This document shows positions 53,528 to 64,000 of a DNA stretch of 64,000 bases, piece by piece. Position 1 is the stretch's first letter, and each line of letters opens with the position of its first letter. Location: assembly GCA_947247005.1 (NCBI GenBank), contig OX365947.1, forward strand, positions 30,460,760 through 30,524,759. The letters are read 5' to 3'. The position numbers and the translations under genes are program-made. Under the pieces are notes generated by a model. It did not search any database. It saw nothing but the letters and a program-made list of their open reading frames with translations, and was not told the origin of the DNA. The stretch is from Spisula solida. Taxonomy: Eukaryota > Mollusca > Bivalvia > Venerida > Mactridae.

Positions 53528-56519
53528 ATTTTATGTTTTATTACTTCATTATTTTGACCTTATTTAACAATCTACGAAGGTCATTGAAGAAAATCCTAGT
53601 ATAAGTACATTTGTATCGTAAAAGATAACAAAAATGTACGATTATTAGTATAAGATTTTGACTTTATACCAATATTTTTATACTTATGAATCCATGTGTG
53701 GTTTGTACATAATTGATAATTTACTTGATACAATAATATTGTGTGAGAAGTAATCCCTTAACTTGTTCTTATTGATATAAATATTAATACTACTTGGCTA
53801 AATGTGTAACATAATCATACAATCAAATGAGTTTGTAGTCGCCTGAATTAAGCAACTTATGAATATAATACCCATATATCAAATTACTGCTGATTTATAC
53901 CCTGTATAGATGAATGTCTATCTGATGGCAAGAGGTCAACACTAACTGACAATGTGTTGTTGGGATAAATTTGTTGCTTGGCATAATTTGGTGTACAGAA
54001 ATAAACTTCGGCTTGGGCCTAGAGACCTACTTCAATTTTCAGTAGCTAATAAGCTATGTGTCATGTACAGCTTTCAAATTCTAGCTTAGGTGTGTATACC
54101 GATCGCATTTGAGCATTGACCTAGTCGTTTGCAGGCTGTGTTACGTGAAATGCTTCAAATTTTGACTATTTGAAAGGAAACTACGTCTTGGGTTTTTGAC
54201 AAAGTTAACTGCCTCCACATCTCTAAAGCTACATTTGTTAGCATGCTTAGTGAACTTGGGCTAGCAACTAACTTCTACATTCTTTCTTGTCACTGTTGCC
54301 TTTTGGTTAGGGGCATTACGTGACGGTAAACATTTATTGCTCTGTTCCATATTGTTGTCTGTAGGTATAGTTTGTGGTCTGGTGCACTATAAAACGTGTT
54401 TAGTTCCCTGTAATAATGACACTGTCTGTACCATGCAGGAAGCACTGCAGTCACACTACTGTAACCGGTTGATATTTTATATGATTTTAGTATTTCACTT
54501 TTAGTGGTGTTTGACCTGTGGTCAGTTTGTGGTTTTTAACCTAAGGAGGTATGGATTAACTTCCTTGTTTGTGTAATGGAAGGAAGAAGCAGTTTGGCTG
54601 TGTTGTGTTCCCTTGTGTTTATCCCTAAATTTGTGTCACATGACTGATTTTCACTGTCAGTACTAGTCTGGTTCCCGTTCCCCAATCTTACATTTACTGC
54701 GTAGATTGTAAAGATCGGGAACCAGACTATGTCAGTACAAGTTAGCTTCTTGTGACAGAAGGTTGTTTTGAAGTTTGTTGTACTTTGAATTATAGTGGAA
54801 TAGATCTTTGATCATATTCTTCATTATAATATACATGTATTCTTATATTGTCTGATATTCTTGTATATTCATAGAGACCTGTATCTTAAATGAGCTTTAC
54901 TTTAATTGTAATTATTAATACTAAGAAATGTGTAAATGGGTGTGTTGGCCCTTTGAATTCAAGATGGCTGTCATGTTGTTGTAAGGTAATAGAATGGTGA
55001 TTGGTAAAAGTATTGATCATGTAACTCCGTCTATATGCTAACAATATTCTGTAACCATTTGCAGTAACCCATCACTGTGAGTATGTGACATGAAGTGATA
55101 TGAAGTGAACGACATTATTATTGTGAATTGTTGAAGATCCGAGCCATAATCGGTATGTAACTATGTGTGTGATATAGATGTTATAATTGTACCTTTGTTG
55201 TTTGTCATTGTTTGTCTTGTTTATATATCATGTATGTAACTGATTCCTTGATTAATATATATTATGATGTTAAAGGCCGACGATCACAGGTGTCTTCTTA
55301 GCTTAACATATTACATTGCAAAGTAATTATACAGATGTTATAGTTAACTTGTTAGGTAGCATTATACTTAATGCTCTTTATTGTTTGTTTCAGGGCTTAT
55401 GACATCTATTCATCATTAGACAATGTTGTACATATAGAAGTATTCCTGAACATTATATTGAGTTGAACAGTATCAGTATTAGTGTTGCCTATTCCGTGTA
55501 CCCTTGGCAATTCCTTGACAACATTTACAAGAGAGGAAAATGCCATAGGATATACTAGTCTAGTGTCCCTTTTATAATTGAAAAAGAAAATTACAAACAC
55601 ATTTTTGTCACTGTATTTGTTTCTGTTACACTGTTTAATTTGCATTTGCTCTTTTCTAACTCCAGAGTCCAGCATAAGGCGGCTTCTTTTATTGCATAAA
55701 AGTCATACATATTGTTGATGGTTATTTTATGAGTTGTCTTTGTAAAGTGTGGTTGTGCTTTGATACATTCTTGCAGACTCATGTTCCGGATTTGTTTGTC
55801 TGACTGAGGCCTCAGACGGTCCGAGTTGGTTGTATTTTGTAGCCGTTGAGTTTCATTTTTCTTGTTCATTTTATTATTTGCCCTAGTGACTTGTACTTTT
55901 ACATGTGCCCTTTTTGTATCTTTCGTGTCCTTGTGTTTATGTTGAAAGTTGAGTCCCTCTGTCTAATCCCATAGTTCGGTATTTCAATATATTAGTTGAA
56001 ATTGATAGTAGATCCAAAATTGACAACAATAGTAAATATTGAACTTAGACAGCCAATCAAAAGTCATCAAAAAGATAACTACTAAACTAACAAGGAAGGC
56101 AAAACTCTACTGAAACAGCAGATTACGAAATGCATAGAAAAGAACAATGTACAAATTACTAGCTATATATGAAAATGACCCTAGTCAAAACGACGAATAG
56201 TCAGATATGATGACTTTTGACTAAGCACAAACCACAAGGACAACTACAAAAATGAACAAGAAAAAAATAAACTGCAAGAGCATGGCAACTTACTTTGACA
56301 GCATGTTGTCTCATTCAATTGAACATTTCCGGAGCAAGAACCAAAAGACAACAAGAAACCACAAAGACGATCACATTTCACAAGAAGAATCCATTAAACA
56401 ACACTCAACAGAAATACAATTCAGTGCACATGCCCTTTTGAAAGAATCAAAGCAGTCCTGTGCATGAATATAATTAAGATAATTATAGCATACGTATCAA
56501 CAACCATGCCATGCACACC
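53528..56519. other. No gene recognised
   Basis: Open frames at 55591-55869 (minus) and 56252-56467 (plus) face away from each other. Both start MNKK after similar leaders (ACAAGGACA...AAAATGAACAAG). They may be inverted copies of one repeat; no protein family is recognised. Confidence 0.4.
54664..54729. repeat. 66-base hairpin
   Basis: TAGTCTGGTTCCCG at the left and CGGGAACCAGACTA at the right are exact complements, 14 bases each. A second inner complement (ATCTTACA/TGTAAAGAT) extends the fold. Confidence 0.7.
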
Positions 56520-56720
56520 AACACTAACAGGCTTGACTGGATGCTCTTATTTCCATTGTGGTCCTTGAGTTGATGGTATAACAAAGAATAGAATATGCGT
56601 TTAAACGCGTATTTAAACACAGGATAATGAGATATTGAAGTAATGGTAAATGGTAGCTTATTCCACAGTGCACAACCGTTGAAGGAAACAGATTTAGACC
56701 AAACCCCCCTAACTTTAGGT
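56520..56720 (-). pseudogene. LINE ORF2 C-terminal fragment
   Basis: The minus frame reads VWSKSVSFNGCALWNKLPFT, then PVFKYAFKRIF. S-F-x-x-x-x-x-LWN-x-LP ... FK is the conserved end of CR1/L2/jockey LINE reverse transcriptase proteins. It may belong to the same insertion as the RT core at 57815, on the same strand 1.1 kb upstream in the transcript sense. Confidence 0.65.
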
Positions 56721-56879
56721 AAAGTTAAAGCACCCTTGTGTATGTATGCGTGTGTACAGAATTTTGCTATTTAAAATGTTCTTTCATGTATTTAGGAGCT
56801 GATCCATGTATTTATTTTACAAATTTGACTTATGACCATTCGCTCAACACGTTTAGTAACAGGAAGCCACCCTTAATAT

Positions 56880-57810
56880 TAAAAATGTTATTTATCAATG
56901 TGAGCAGTACAGCCTAAAGCGATAATAGAAAGTCGGACAGGGAAAAAAGATTATATTAAGTCAGACAGGGAAGGCAGCACTCAACTTAACCAGCCGAGCA
57001 CAGAAAACATTAAAAACACACAAAACACAGTGCCCAACTGAACCAACTGAGCACAGGAAACATAAAACAGATAAAGACACAATGCCAAACTAAAGAAGCG
57101 CCGATCCGCCCAAGTCCAAGCTGTCAAAAAGTATAATAAAATATAACTAGCTGAATGACCCAGTTTCCACAGCAAAAGGACTATAATGCCTAGTTTTACC
57201 TGTCAGAAAACTTAAAACGAAGAAGTACCCAACACACTACCGACCAAGAAAATTAAACATCCCCTGTCCCACTGTTTAAAAGCTGAATAGAAAAGATTCA
57301 GCAAACAAAAGGCGGAATGCCTACGCTGAATGGCCTGGTTACAACAGTAAAACTGCTGAACTACATAGTTTTAGCAGACACACTCAACTTAACCAGCAGG
57401 GAAGGCACACTTAACTTAACCAGCAAAGCACATAACACATAAAAACATCACATACCACAATTACACGGCATAATGCCTAACACATAACCGAGCGAGAAAT
57501 GAATTGCCCAAGTCCCAGCTGTCGAAAAGTTGAATGACCTTGTTTCAGCAACCAAATTCTCAATGCCCTATCTGAATGACCTAGTTACAACAGTCAAAAT
57601 GCTGGAATACCTAAGTTTAGCTGTCTTAAGTCCTAATGCTTTAAAGAATAACAATAATAAAAAAGCTGAATGTCATAGTTTCATCAGAATAATCTAGTTT
57701 CAGCAATAAAAAAGCTGAAGGCCCAGCCGAATGACCTTGTTTCAACAAACTGAATCCCCTTGCTGAAAAACGCAGTCTCAACCAGCCGAGAGCCTAAGTA
57801 AATAAAGTAA
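56880..57810. repeat. Repetitive insertion sharing the SINE tail
   Basis: 56921-57005 repeats the SINE tail (TCGGACAGGGAAGGCAGCAC after a slightly altered copy). The rest is an A-rich mosaic of recurring phrases (CACTCAACTTAACCAGC, AAAAGCTGAATG, GTTTCAGCA). It separates two parts of a LINE. Confidence 0.5.
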
Positions 57811-57814
57811 TAAA

Positions 57815-58003
57815 CCCTTGTGGTATCCCACATGTAACAGATTGATTAGATGGAAACGTGCCAGAAACATCAACTTGTTGTTTTCTGTCCGACAAGTATG
57901 ATGTGAACCACTTTATAATGGCATCACCAAGACCAACTGCTTGAAGTTTTATAATAGGAATAGAATGATCAACAGTATCAAATGCTTTTTGTAAATCAAT
58001 AGC
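57815..58003 (-). pseudogene. LINE reverse transcriptase core fragment
   Basis: The minus frame is open for 63 codons: AIDLQKAFDTVDHSIPIIKL, then IKWFTSYLSDRKQQVDVSG, then CGIPQG. DLQKAFDTVDH carries the first catalytic aspartate (motif A) and CGIPQG is motif B of reverse transcriptases of the jockey/L2/CR1 group. The motif with the paired catalytic aspartates should follow but is replaced by repeat sequence. Both ends are abrupt. Confidence 0.85.
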
Positions 58004-58015
58004 ATACCTATAATG

Positions 58016-58330
58016 TTACATTGGACAACAATAAGGGGATGATAATCCAAGAATAAACTAATTCTTCCCTGTTTTTTTCTAATAATGAAGTGCATGCGTT
58101 AAAATTCGGTCATCACTCATAGGTAACAGTTTGCATTGACAAAGCATTAACAAACGTACGTATTTCGCTTTTTTAGGCCTGATAAAACGAATGTTAGTTA
58201 ATATGGCCATACAAACAAGATAAGTAGCCAAGGTGCGGTGTTTTGACTTTTTAATGCAGAAAGCGAGCAACTACCATTCGAAAGGTCTCTAAGAAAAATA
58301 ATCAAAGCGTTGAAAGCCCTAGAGTTGTTC
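58016..58330. repeat. Direct repeat flanking the ORF1 relic, copy 1
   Basis: Shares with 60290-60560 the phrases CTAATAATGAAGTGCATGCG, AACAGTTTGCATTGACAAAG and CTACCATTCGAAAGGTCTCT, in the same orientation. Divergence suggests an old pair. Confidence 0.7.
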
Positions 58331-59077
58331 GAATGATTGCATGCGGAAAAAGTGTAAATTAACGATGATGTAGCTGCATTTTTTACAATCTTAATGTCTG
58401 TTATGACTTAATTGTACATTGTTTACTAGCGAATACTATTTAATAATATATCCTTGAATGCCTCGATGTATAGACACCAAATTTGTAATGACTGGTCATT
58501 CCATAGTTACAAAGAAACAGGAATTGTTCAAATCTGTATTGTACGAAAACCGAAACGTGACTGCATGTTTGACGAACGAATATATATATGTACAAGGTGA
58601 ATAGGCCACCGTTTATATCTATGACTGAAAAATTGATGATGAACAGTAGGGCCCCTACCGGATCGATGTACAGAAACATGGTCTCGGTTGTCAGATTGCG
58701 TACACTTCAAACTTCGGATATTTCTGCCTTCTTTGGTTAATAAACTATTGCATTGGGACAAACACCGATCTTATTCGCATGAACTAACCAATTGATTAGA
58801 CTTTCGTCCATTGACAGCCAAAAGTAGCTATCAATTTTTTTTATTCAATACGCTGATAGTTCATTTTGGCTGTCAATTGACTATATTATCTAGTATATAT
58901 CCTGAAATTAATGAAATATATTTTGAGACCGGTTTACACCACTTGGATATACGCAACTGACCAGTTTACTTTAGCTAATGTGGCGACATTTATTGGCAGC
59001 GTAGGAAGAAAAGTAGTTCCATCAACTAAACTAGGGATGGCCTTGAAATTATATTAAGTTTATTCTCCACAAAATTC
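58331..59077. other. No ORF2 or other gene seen
   Basis: This is where ORF2 would follow the LINE ORF1 relic on the minus strand, but no reverse transcriptase or endonuclease motif was found. Confidence 0.5.
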
Positions 59078-60053
59078 TAGCTTCTGGTGATCGGCCGTCC
59101 GTCTATGTACAGTGTGTCGTACGCAAGCCAGACATTCTTTTTTGCTTTCTTTGCCTCCTTTAATTTGGGTACAAGTTTGCGTCGTTTTTCTATTATTTCT
59201 GGGGAGAAATTGCTCAGATACGTAGTAAGGTGAATTCTGCAGGTTATTACAATGCTTTCGCACTAATTGTCGGTCTTTGAACTCTGCAAATTTTCATATA
59301 ATGGATCTTGTACGTATCGGGGCAGGATCGTGTCGCTGGGCTCTACCTCGACGAGCTCGTTAGATTTTACTTGATTTGGCCGTGTCTGTTGCTATCTTTA
59401 GTTTGTTGACGAGGAAGTCGCGAATTTTGTCTCACAATCAGATCGTCTATGCCTTCTTCGATCCCGCCGAAAATAAGATCATTACACATGCTTTGCGATT
59501 TCAAGTATATTAGTTCTTCGTTCATTTTAGCGTTTTGAGCTATTATGGTAGGGAGCTCAGATTCGATTTTGGCATCGTTGAATTCTAGTTGTTCTATTTT
59601 ATCGTCTATGGTTGAAAATTTCTCGTCAAACTTTTTATTAGAATCATGTACTGATAGCCTCAGTTGGTTCAGGTCACTGTCGAATTTATCAACTTTTTGT
59701 TCCAGTGTAGTAAGTGTTTCTAGCTTCAACTCGACCTTTTCTAGTCTGATATCTATCTTTTGTAACATGACAATAACCCGACTAAGTTCTGCACCGGTTG
59801 GCTCGGGGGAGGTTGGACCAATGTTACTGGCCATTTTTGGCGTGCTGGTGTCACAACTATCGATGAAAACTGATGAGTCATCAAATAGAACAGAGTTTGC
59901 TTGATTTATAATTTCACTTACAGTTTGATCATCTCCCGCCGAACCTCCTGCCGAACCTCCCGCCTTCAATAACTTATTGGAATTTTGAATATCCTCATCT
60001 GTACTGCTTCCTTTTTTACGTTTATTTGCTTTATTTCGATCTGCTTTTCCCAT
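59078..60053 (-). pseudogene. L1-like LINE ORF1 relic with frameshifts
   Basis: Starts MGKADRNKANKRKKGSS (ATG 60053). A Gly/Ser linker precedes a coiled coil (LEKVELKLETLTTLEQKVDK and onward, about residues 90-180), then the RNA-recognition start YLKSQSMCNDLIFGGIEEG. The frame then breaks: in other frames follow VRDKIRDFLVNKL, KFAEFKDRQLVRKHCNNLQ, and after another shift PEIIEKRRKLVPKLKEAKK and LYIDGRPITRS, then TAG. This coiled coil, RRM and C-terminal domain order is that of L1-type ORF1 proteins, which bind the LINE RNA. At least two frameshifts and one in-frame stop kill it. No ORF2 follows. Confidence 0.8.
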
Positions 60054-60289
60054 CGCTTGTTCCACGCAACATAAGCACTTCACTTGCACAAATTTGATCA
60101 TTTCCTATAATTATTAGTCCAACAAAATCGCTAAAATCCAACAAAAACATCAGAGCAAATATTAAACGCACTATCTTGGTCACGTGATCATATAAATGTA
60201 TACATGTATATACATGCATGTGGTAAATCTGGTTGCCAACTGGGTATTCAAATTGCATGTAATACCGGTTTGAAAGTTACTCCTGGTTG

Positions 60290-60560
60290 TACAACAATAA
60301 AAGGACAATTAAGGGATGATAATTCAAGAATAAACTAATTCTGCCATGTGTGTTTTTTCTAATAATGAAGTACATGCGTTGAAATTCAGTCATCACTCAT
60401 GGGTAACAGTTTGCATTGACAAAGCAATAACAAACTTACGAATTTCGCTTTTTTGGGCATGATAAAACTATGTTTAGGTAACATGGCCATAAAAACAGGA
60501 TAGGTAGCCAAGCGAGTAACTACCATTCGAAAGGTCTCTATGAAAAATAAAGAAAGCATT
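60290..60560. repeat. Direct repeat flanking the ORF1 relic, copy 2
   Basis: Matches 58016-58330 in order and orientation but lacks a short internal stretch present there (about 58237-58262). Confidence 0.7.
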
Positions 60561-60746
60561 TTCATACGCCATAAAACATATAAGACCGGTATAACATAGC
60601 TAGACAGGGATACTTGTAACGGAAACAAATCTTTATTTTTGTTCCGCCTTATTTAAAGTAAGGACCTTGTGATTTATAATTGCTATTAAACATAAAATCT
60701 CACATTTCGTGAGTTTGCTTATGATCACATATAAGTTGTGGATGGT

Positions 60747-60754
60747 TATAAAAG
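60747..60754 (+). promoter_or_regulatory. TATA box before the candidate first exon
   Basis: TATAAAAG lies 62 bases before the ATG at 60809, so initiation about 30 bases downstream would leave a leader of about 30 bases. It stands in a fairly ordinary AT background, so support rests mainly on its position. Confidence 0.4.
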
Positions 60755-60808
60755 GGTAAACATTTAGGATTTAGCTAAACACCCACTAGCAATCGTTGGT
60801 GCGTGCCG

Positions 60809-60989
60809 ATGTCATCAGTTCAAGGACAGACTAGATCGCGTAAATATTTGCAATATTTGATAAGTTTAGATTCTACAAAGATGAGGAGAGGGGACAAAGT
60901 GAGTCTGTGTGTTGGTATAGCAACGCTACTCCTCATATTCATTTCTAGTCTCCGTCTTCTGAAGTCATGTGCCAAAACGGAAATCCTAG
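60809..60989 (+). CDS. Possible first exon of a type II membrane protein
   Basis: ATG at 60809 (GCCGATGTC) opens 60 codons plus one base to a donor (ATCCTAG then GTAACC). It encodes MSSVQGQTRSRKYLQYLISL, a basic stretch MRRGDK, a hydrophobic helix (VSLCVGIATLLLIFISSLRL, about 31-50) and LKSCAKTEIL. A short basic cytosolic tail followed by a signal anchor is typical of Golgi glycosyltransferases and sulfotransferases. The catalytic part would lie in later exons and was not found in the remaining 3 kb. A second in-frame ATG at 60881 is also plausible as the start. Confidence 0.42.
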
Positions 60990-61027
60990 GTAACCATTTC
61001 ACATATTATATATATCTTTATGTCGTT

Positions 61028-61084
61028 GCGATTTTAGGGTCTGGCAAAATTTATACTCTAAACACTTGCCGGACCCTAAATCGC
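61028..61084. repeat. 57-base hairpin after the candidate donor
   Basis: GCGATTTTAGGGTCTGGCAA and TTGCCGGACCCTAAATCGC are complementary with one mismatch and a one-base bulge. It sits 38 bases into the putative intron. Confidence 0.7.
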
Positions 61085-61762
61085 ACCGATAGTCTGTGTG
61101 CACAATGGTATGTGTTTTAGGTTTTAAAGCTAAGGGCGTACTCAAGACTTCGTTCCTACTAATACCTCAAACACGTATTTGAAGCTGGATGCCTCTGATG
61201 TTCTTCAGAGCAAGCCCATGATTCCATTCGCTTTGATCACATTACGTGTGTACAAAGTTCAGACTTTTGCTTTAAGTCCTGCTGTACCGGACTTTTTTGA
61301 ATCGACATATTTCCACTAGTCCTTGAACCATTTTATGTACATACATGTTCGGACATCTCGAATTTGTATGGCTATGTATCATTGTGCATAGAAGTTATGG
61401 GATGTTAACATACATTTATATAACATATAAATTATAACTTTTAATAGGTTAGGTGATGCTAATCAGTATTTCATAAATGGTAGATGGTGTACGCGTGCAG
61501 TGATCCATGATATAACAAGCAAAAAGGTTGTTTTATACAAGTTTGAACAAGTTTAAGTTTGAACAAGTTATTTACAAATTACCCGTAGGCCATAAGGCCC
61601 ATGAGGTCACAATATATAATATGGCAAGCACTTTAATAAAAGTACAATCGGAGAAGCTTATTAATTAATGAAACATACTGTTGCATTTGTTAGTAAATAC
61701 ATGTAAACGATTCTTGAAAATATAGTGAACGATGTGATTTAGAAAAATGTACACACAAGATA

Positions 61763-61799
<37 letters not shown>

Positions 61800-62278
61800 C
61801 TTGAATAAACCGGTTTAACATAATTATATAAACATTGAAATTCTTAGTCAATTACATACTGTAAAGTTAGGTAAACTAATTTCTAGATAAACGTATAATA
61901 ATAATGAGGTCCTTTGGGTGAGTAGTTTTTTTCATTATACTAGTATAATCAAGTTGTCGAAACGAAAGTTGCAAGGACACCCTGATGTGCAGTACAACAA
62001 GTCCAACATATGACACAATACCATTGAACGATTTACCATGGCAAAACGAAATTACAAGGACAACAAAATCGTACATTCCTATATTATGTATGCTATAAAA
62101 ATACCTATTTCTTTTTAAATTTGAAGTAACAAATTTAACAAGATTTAAATAACAAAAATGATAACAAATATACATTGTTGCAATTATATAACTGTAGTTA
62201 AAACAGTTATTCAAAACATAATTTTCTTAGTTCGAATGCGTCAAACTTTCCTAATTTTCTGATCTGGTTCTTATTAGT
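61085..62278. other. No gene recognised
   Basis: AT-rich. Includes a TA dinucleotide run at about 61766-61793. The minus-strand open frame 61876-62214 is unsupported. Confidence 0.5.
61766..61793. repeat. (TA)n microsatellite
   Basis: About 14 uninterrupted AT/TA units. Confidence 0.9.
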
Positions 62279-62517
62279 CCCCTACCGGTTTTTGACCGGA
62301 GGGGACTATAGGTATGCCCTCCGTCCGCCCGTCATTCCGTCAAAAAGTCTGGCTCCTGACATAACGCAAACAGTTTCCAAGCTAGGTTTATGAAACTTGG
62401 TATGTGGATAGGGGGAAATAAAGGGATAATGCACGTCCAAACATATTTTGATTCCGACCATAATTTAGGTTGCTATGGCAACAGAAACATTTAAAATGGC
62501 TTAAAACCGGTAGGGGG
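62279..62517. mobile_element. MITE-like element with CCCCTACCGGTTTT ends
   Basis: CCCCTACCGGTTTT at the start and AAAACCGGTAGGGG at the end are exact complements, with a CCGTCCGCCCGTC region inside. It is 239 bases and non-coding. A relic with CCCCTACGGATTTCACCGG occurs near 44650. Confidence 0.7.
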
Positions 62518-63469
62518 CTTCTGTATTGCTTGCAATTCTTAATTACTTGTTTTCAGTGTTAATAAGTTCGGTAAATTTAACCATATTTGGTCTGGTTCTG
62601 TAGTATGGTGGAATGTATTTTTTTCTTAAATCGCTCTCAAATTGGCATAGTAAAACAAAATGATCTTCTAACACTTCACATAAATCGCATATACGTTCAT
62701 TGACAAGAATACTTACTGGTTTGGCCCAACGGCCAGTTTCAATATGAAGTCTGTGAGAGGAAACCCTAAGTTTTGTTAGTTCGATACGACAGTTATTTAT
62801 TAATATTGATTAATTATAAATATATTCACCACATACAATACGTTTTATAACCGTTTTCGGTATAGATGATCCATGACTAATAGTAATTAATAGAGCGAAG
62901 TCGATTCCCCACCTCACAAAGGGTAGGTATATAAATGCACTACCAACATAAGTTAAAATTGCTGAAAGTAATCAAATACATGGCCCATAGGATACTACAA
63001 GGTATTATGAGATTTACATGTCCCATAGGTTATGAGATTTACTTTTCTGAGTTTGATCCTTCGCATGCTCAGTGTTTAGGTTTTTTAAAGTGCTTTGTCA
63101 TACATTGACCAATCTTTCTTATATTTGGCATGAATGTTAACCTCCATGAGGCAGAGTGTCATGCCCAACCCTCAAGTTCCTATCTCAAAGGTCAAGGTCA
63201 GTGTTGGAGGTCAAAGGCCAAATTGAAGCTTGTCTGGACCATAACTTTGTCATACACTAGTCGAATGTTCTAAGTACACACTTTGTAATTTTAATTTAAC
63301 AGGAAAAGTATTAGACCTATCAGTGAATCGAATATACCATTGCAATCAGGAAACTATTGTCTAGCAAGTTGAGTTAATCACCATTCTGAAATATAATAAA
63401 AACATACTTGAAAATGACCATTTAGTTCACTGCTTAAAAAAACAAAGTCGCACATCAATATTATGTATG
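62518..63469. repeat. Intergenic, with dispersed repeat at about 63110-63260
   Basis: 63180-63240 matches the first 90 bases of the window (AAGGTCAGTGTTGGAGGTCA). The rest shows nothing recognised. Confidence 0.55.
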
Positions 63470-63686
63470 ACCACCGTCTGCCCTGATGATAGCCTGACAT
63501 CCTCTCAGGAATTAAATTGATAATGATGTGTACCAATTGCTGCTGGAGTGCATTCCGTTCTAGTAAAGGGTTCGTTGTGAGTTCCTGTACGTTCTGGTGT
63601 TGCCGTCGTGCTCGGATGCGTCGCCCCAACTCACCCCAGACGTATTATATCGGATTTTGATCCGGGCTACAAGGCGGGCATTCAAT
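63470..63686 (-). pseudogene. Tc1-like transposase C-terminal relic
   Basis: The minus frame reads IECPPCSPDQNPI, a stop (TAA 63647-63645), YVWGELGRRIRARRQ, then NVQELT and IPERM. This is the SPDLNPIE-x-VW-x-ELxRR signature of Tc1 transposases. The stop sits where the third catalytic residue (Glu of the DD34E triad) is expected. The last part (QGRRWSY) is the usual ARGGHTxY end read in a shifted frame. The N-terminal and DNA-binding parts are absent. Confidence 0.8.
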
Positions 63687-64000
63687 AGTGCAACCTAAAT
63701 AGGAAATTGCATCAAAATCAAATTCCATGTGATACGAATGTGCTCATATCTTACAAAATACATGATTGATCGAAAATAGTGAGTTTTTTGTTAAATTGTA
63801 GTAGTAATTCGGATGACAAATGCCTATTGAAAGTTACTTCCTTGCTCAAATTCAAATTGCTCCATACAAATAAATGGACTTATTCTGTTGAAATCAACGA
63901 TTCCACATTATTCCACAATCTTTAAGAGGTACAACCATCAGTCAGATGTTGTCATAAACGTGTTTTGAAGAATTTAAGGACTAAATGTAAATGACGCCAT
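63687..64000. other. Nothing recognised
   Basis: AT-rich sequence at the window edge. No transposase motifs continue here. Confidence 0.5.

Overview
This is an AT-rich (roughly two-thirds A+T), repeat-laden animal nuclear genome window. It has short exons of moderate GC content, GT-AG introns of 1 to 6 kb or more, tRNA-headed SINEs, relics of several LINE types, Tc1/mariner debris, many MITE-like foldbacks and long satellites. This repeat style (AGGGGAGATAA foldbacks, TGTCCGTCCG-type dispersed repeats) is what I associate with molluscs, probably a bivalve. The species is inference. Nothing bacterial or viral was seen.

The main content is a minus-strand cluster between about 42.5 kb and 7.3 kb of three genes sharing one motif, [IV]-I-P-x-Y-x-[AS]-x-[SK]-D-x-[HY]-x(3)-Y-F. 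In transcription order they are: gene C, of which one clear internal exon (42228-42488) was found; gene A, six exons from 35540 to 14656 whose phases all join into a 354-residue protein; and gene B, three exons from 14643 to 7277, 194 residues. Gene B closely resembles the vertebrate C17orf98 family (as I recall, renamed SPMAP1, a sperm microtubule-associated protein). Gene A ends only 12 bases before the start codon of gene B, within what reads as a single exon, so the two are either dicistronic or overlap at their ends.

Other coding evidence is fragmentary. There is a plus-strand exon with a transmembrane helix (1344-1461), a plus-strand terminal-exon candidate inside a gene B intron (7717-7924), and a plus-strand first exon of a probable type II membrane protein preceded by a TATA box (60747-60989). 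A few weak orphan exons lie at 46.8-50.2 kb.

Layout: 0-2.6 kb dispersed repeats, an exon and LINE debris; 2.6-6.1 kb a two-unit satellite; 7.3-14.6 kb gene B with a 27-bp minisatellite in intron 1; 14.7-35.5 kb gene A, whose introns hold SINEs, foldbacks, a LINE relic and a 36-bp array with a long open frame; 35.5-42.2 kb mostly featureless; 42.2-43.2 kb the gene C exon beside a hairpin and two tandem MITEs; 43-56 kb repeats and orphan exons; 56-60.1 kb LINE relics (reverse transcriptase and an L1-like ORF1); 60.7-61 kb the candidate membrane protein exon; 62.3-63.7 kb a MITE-like element and a Tc1 transposase relic whose catalytic glutamate codon is a stop.
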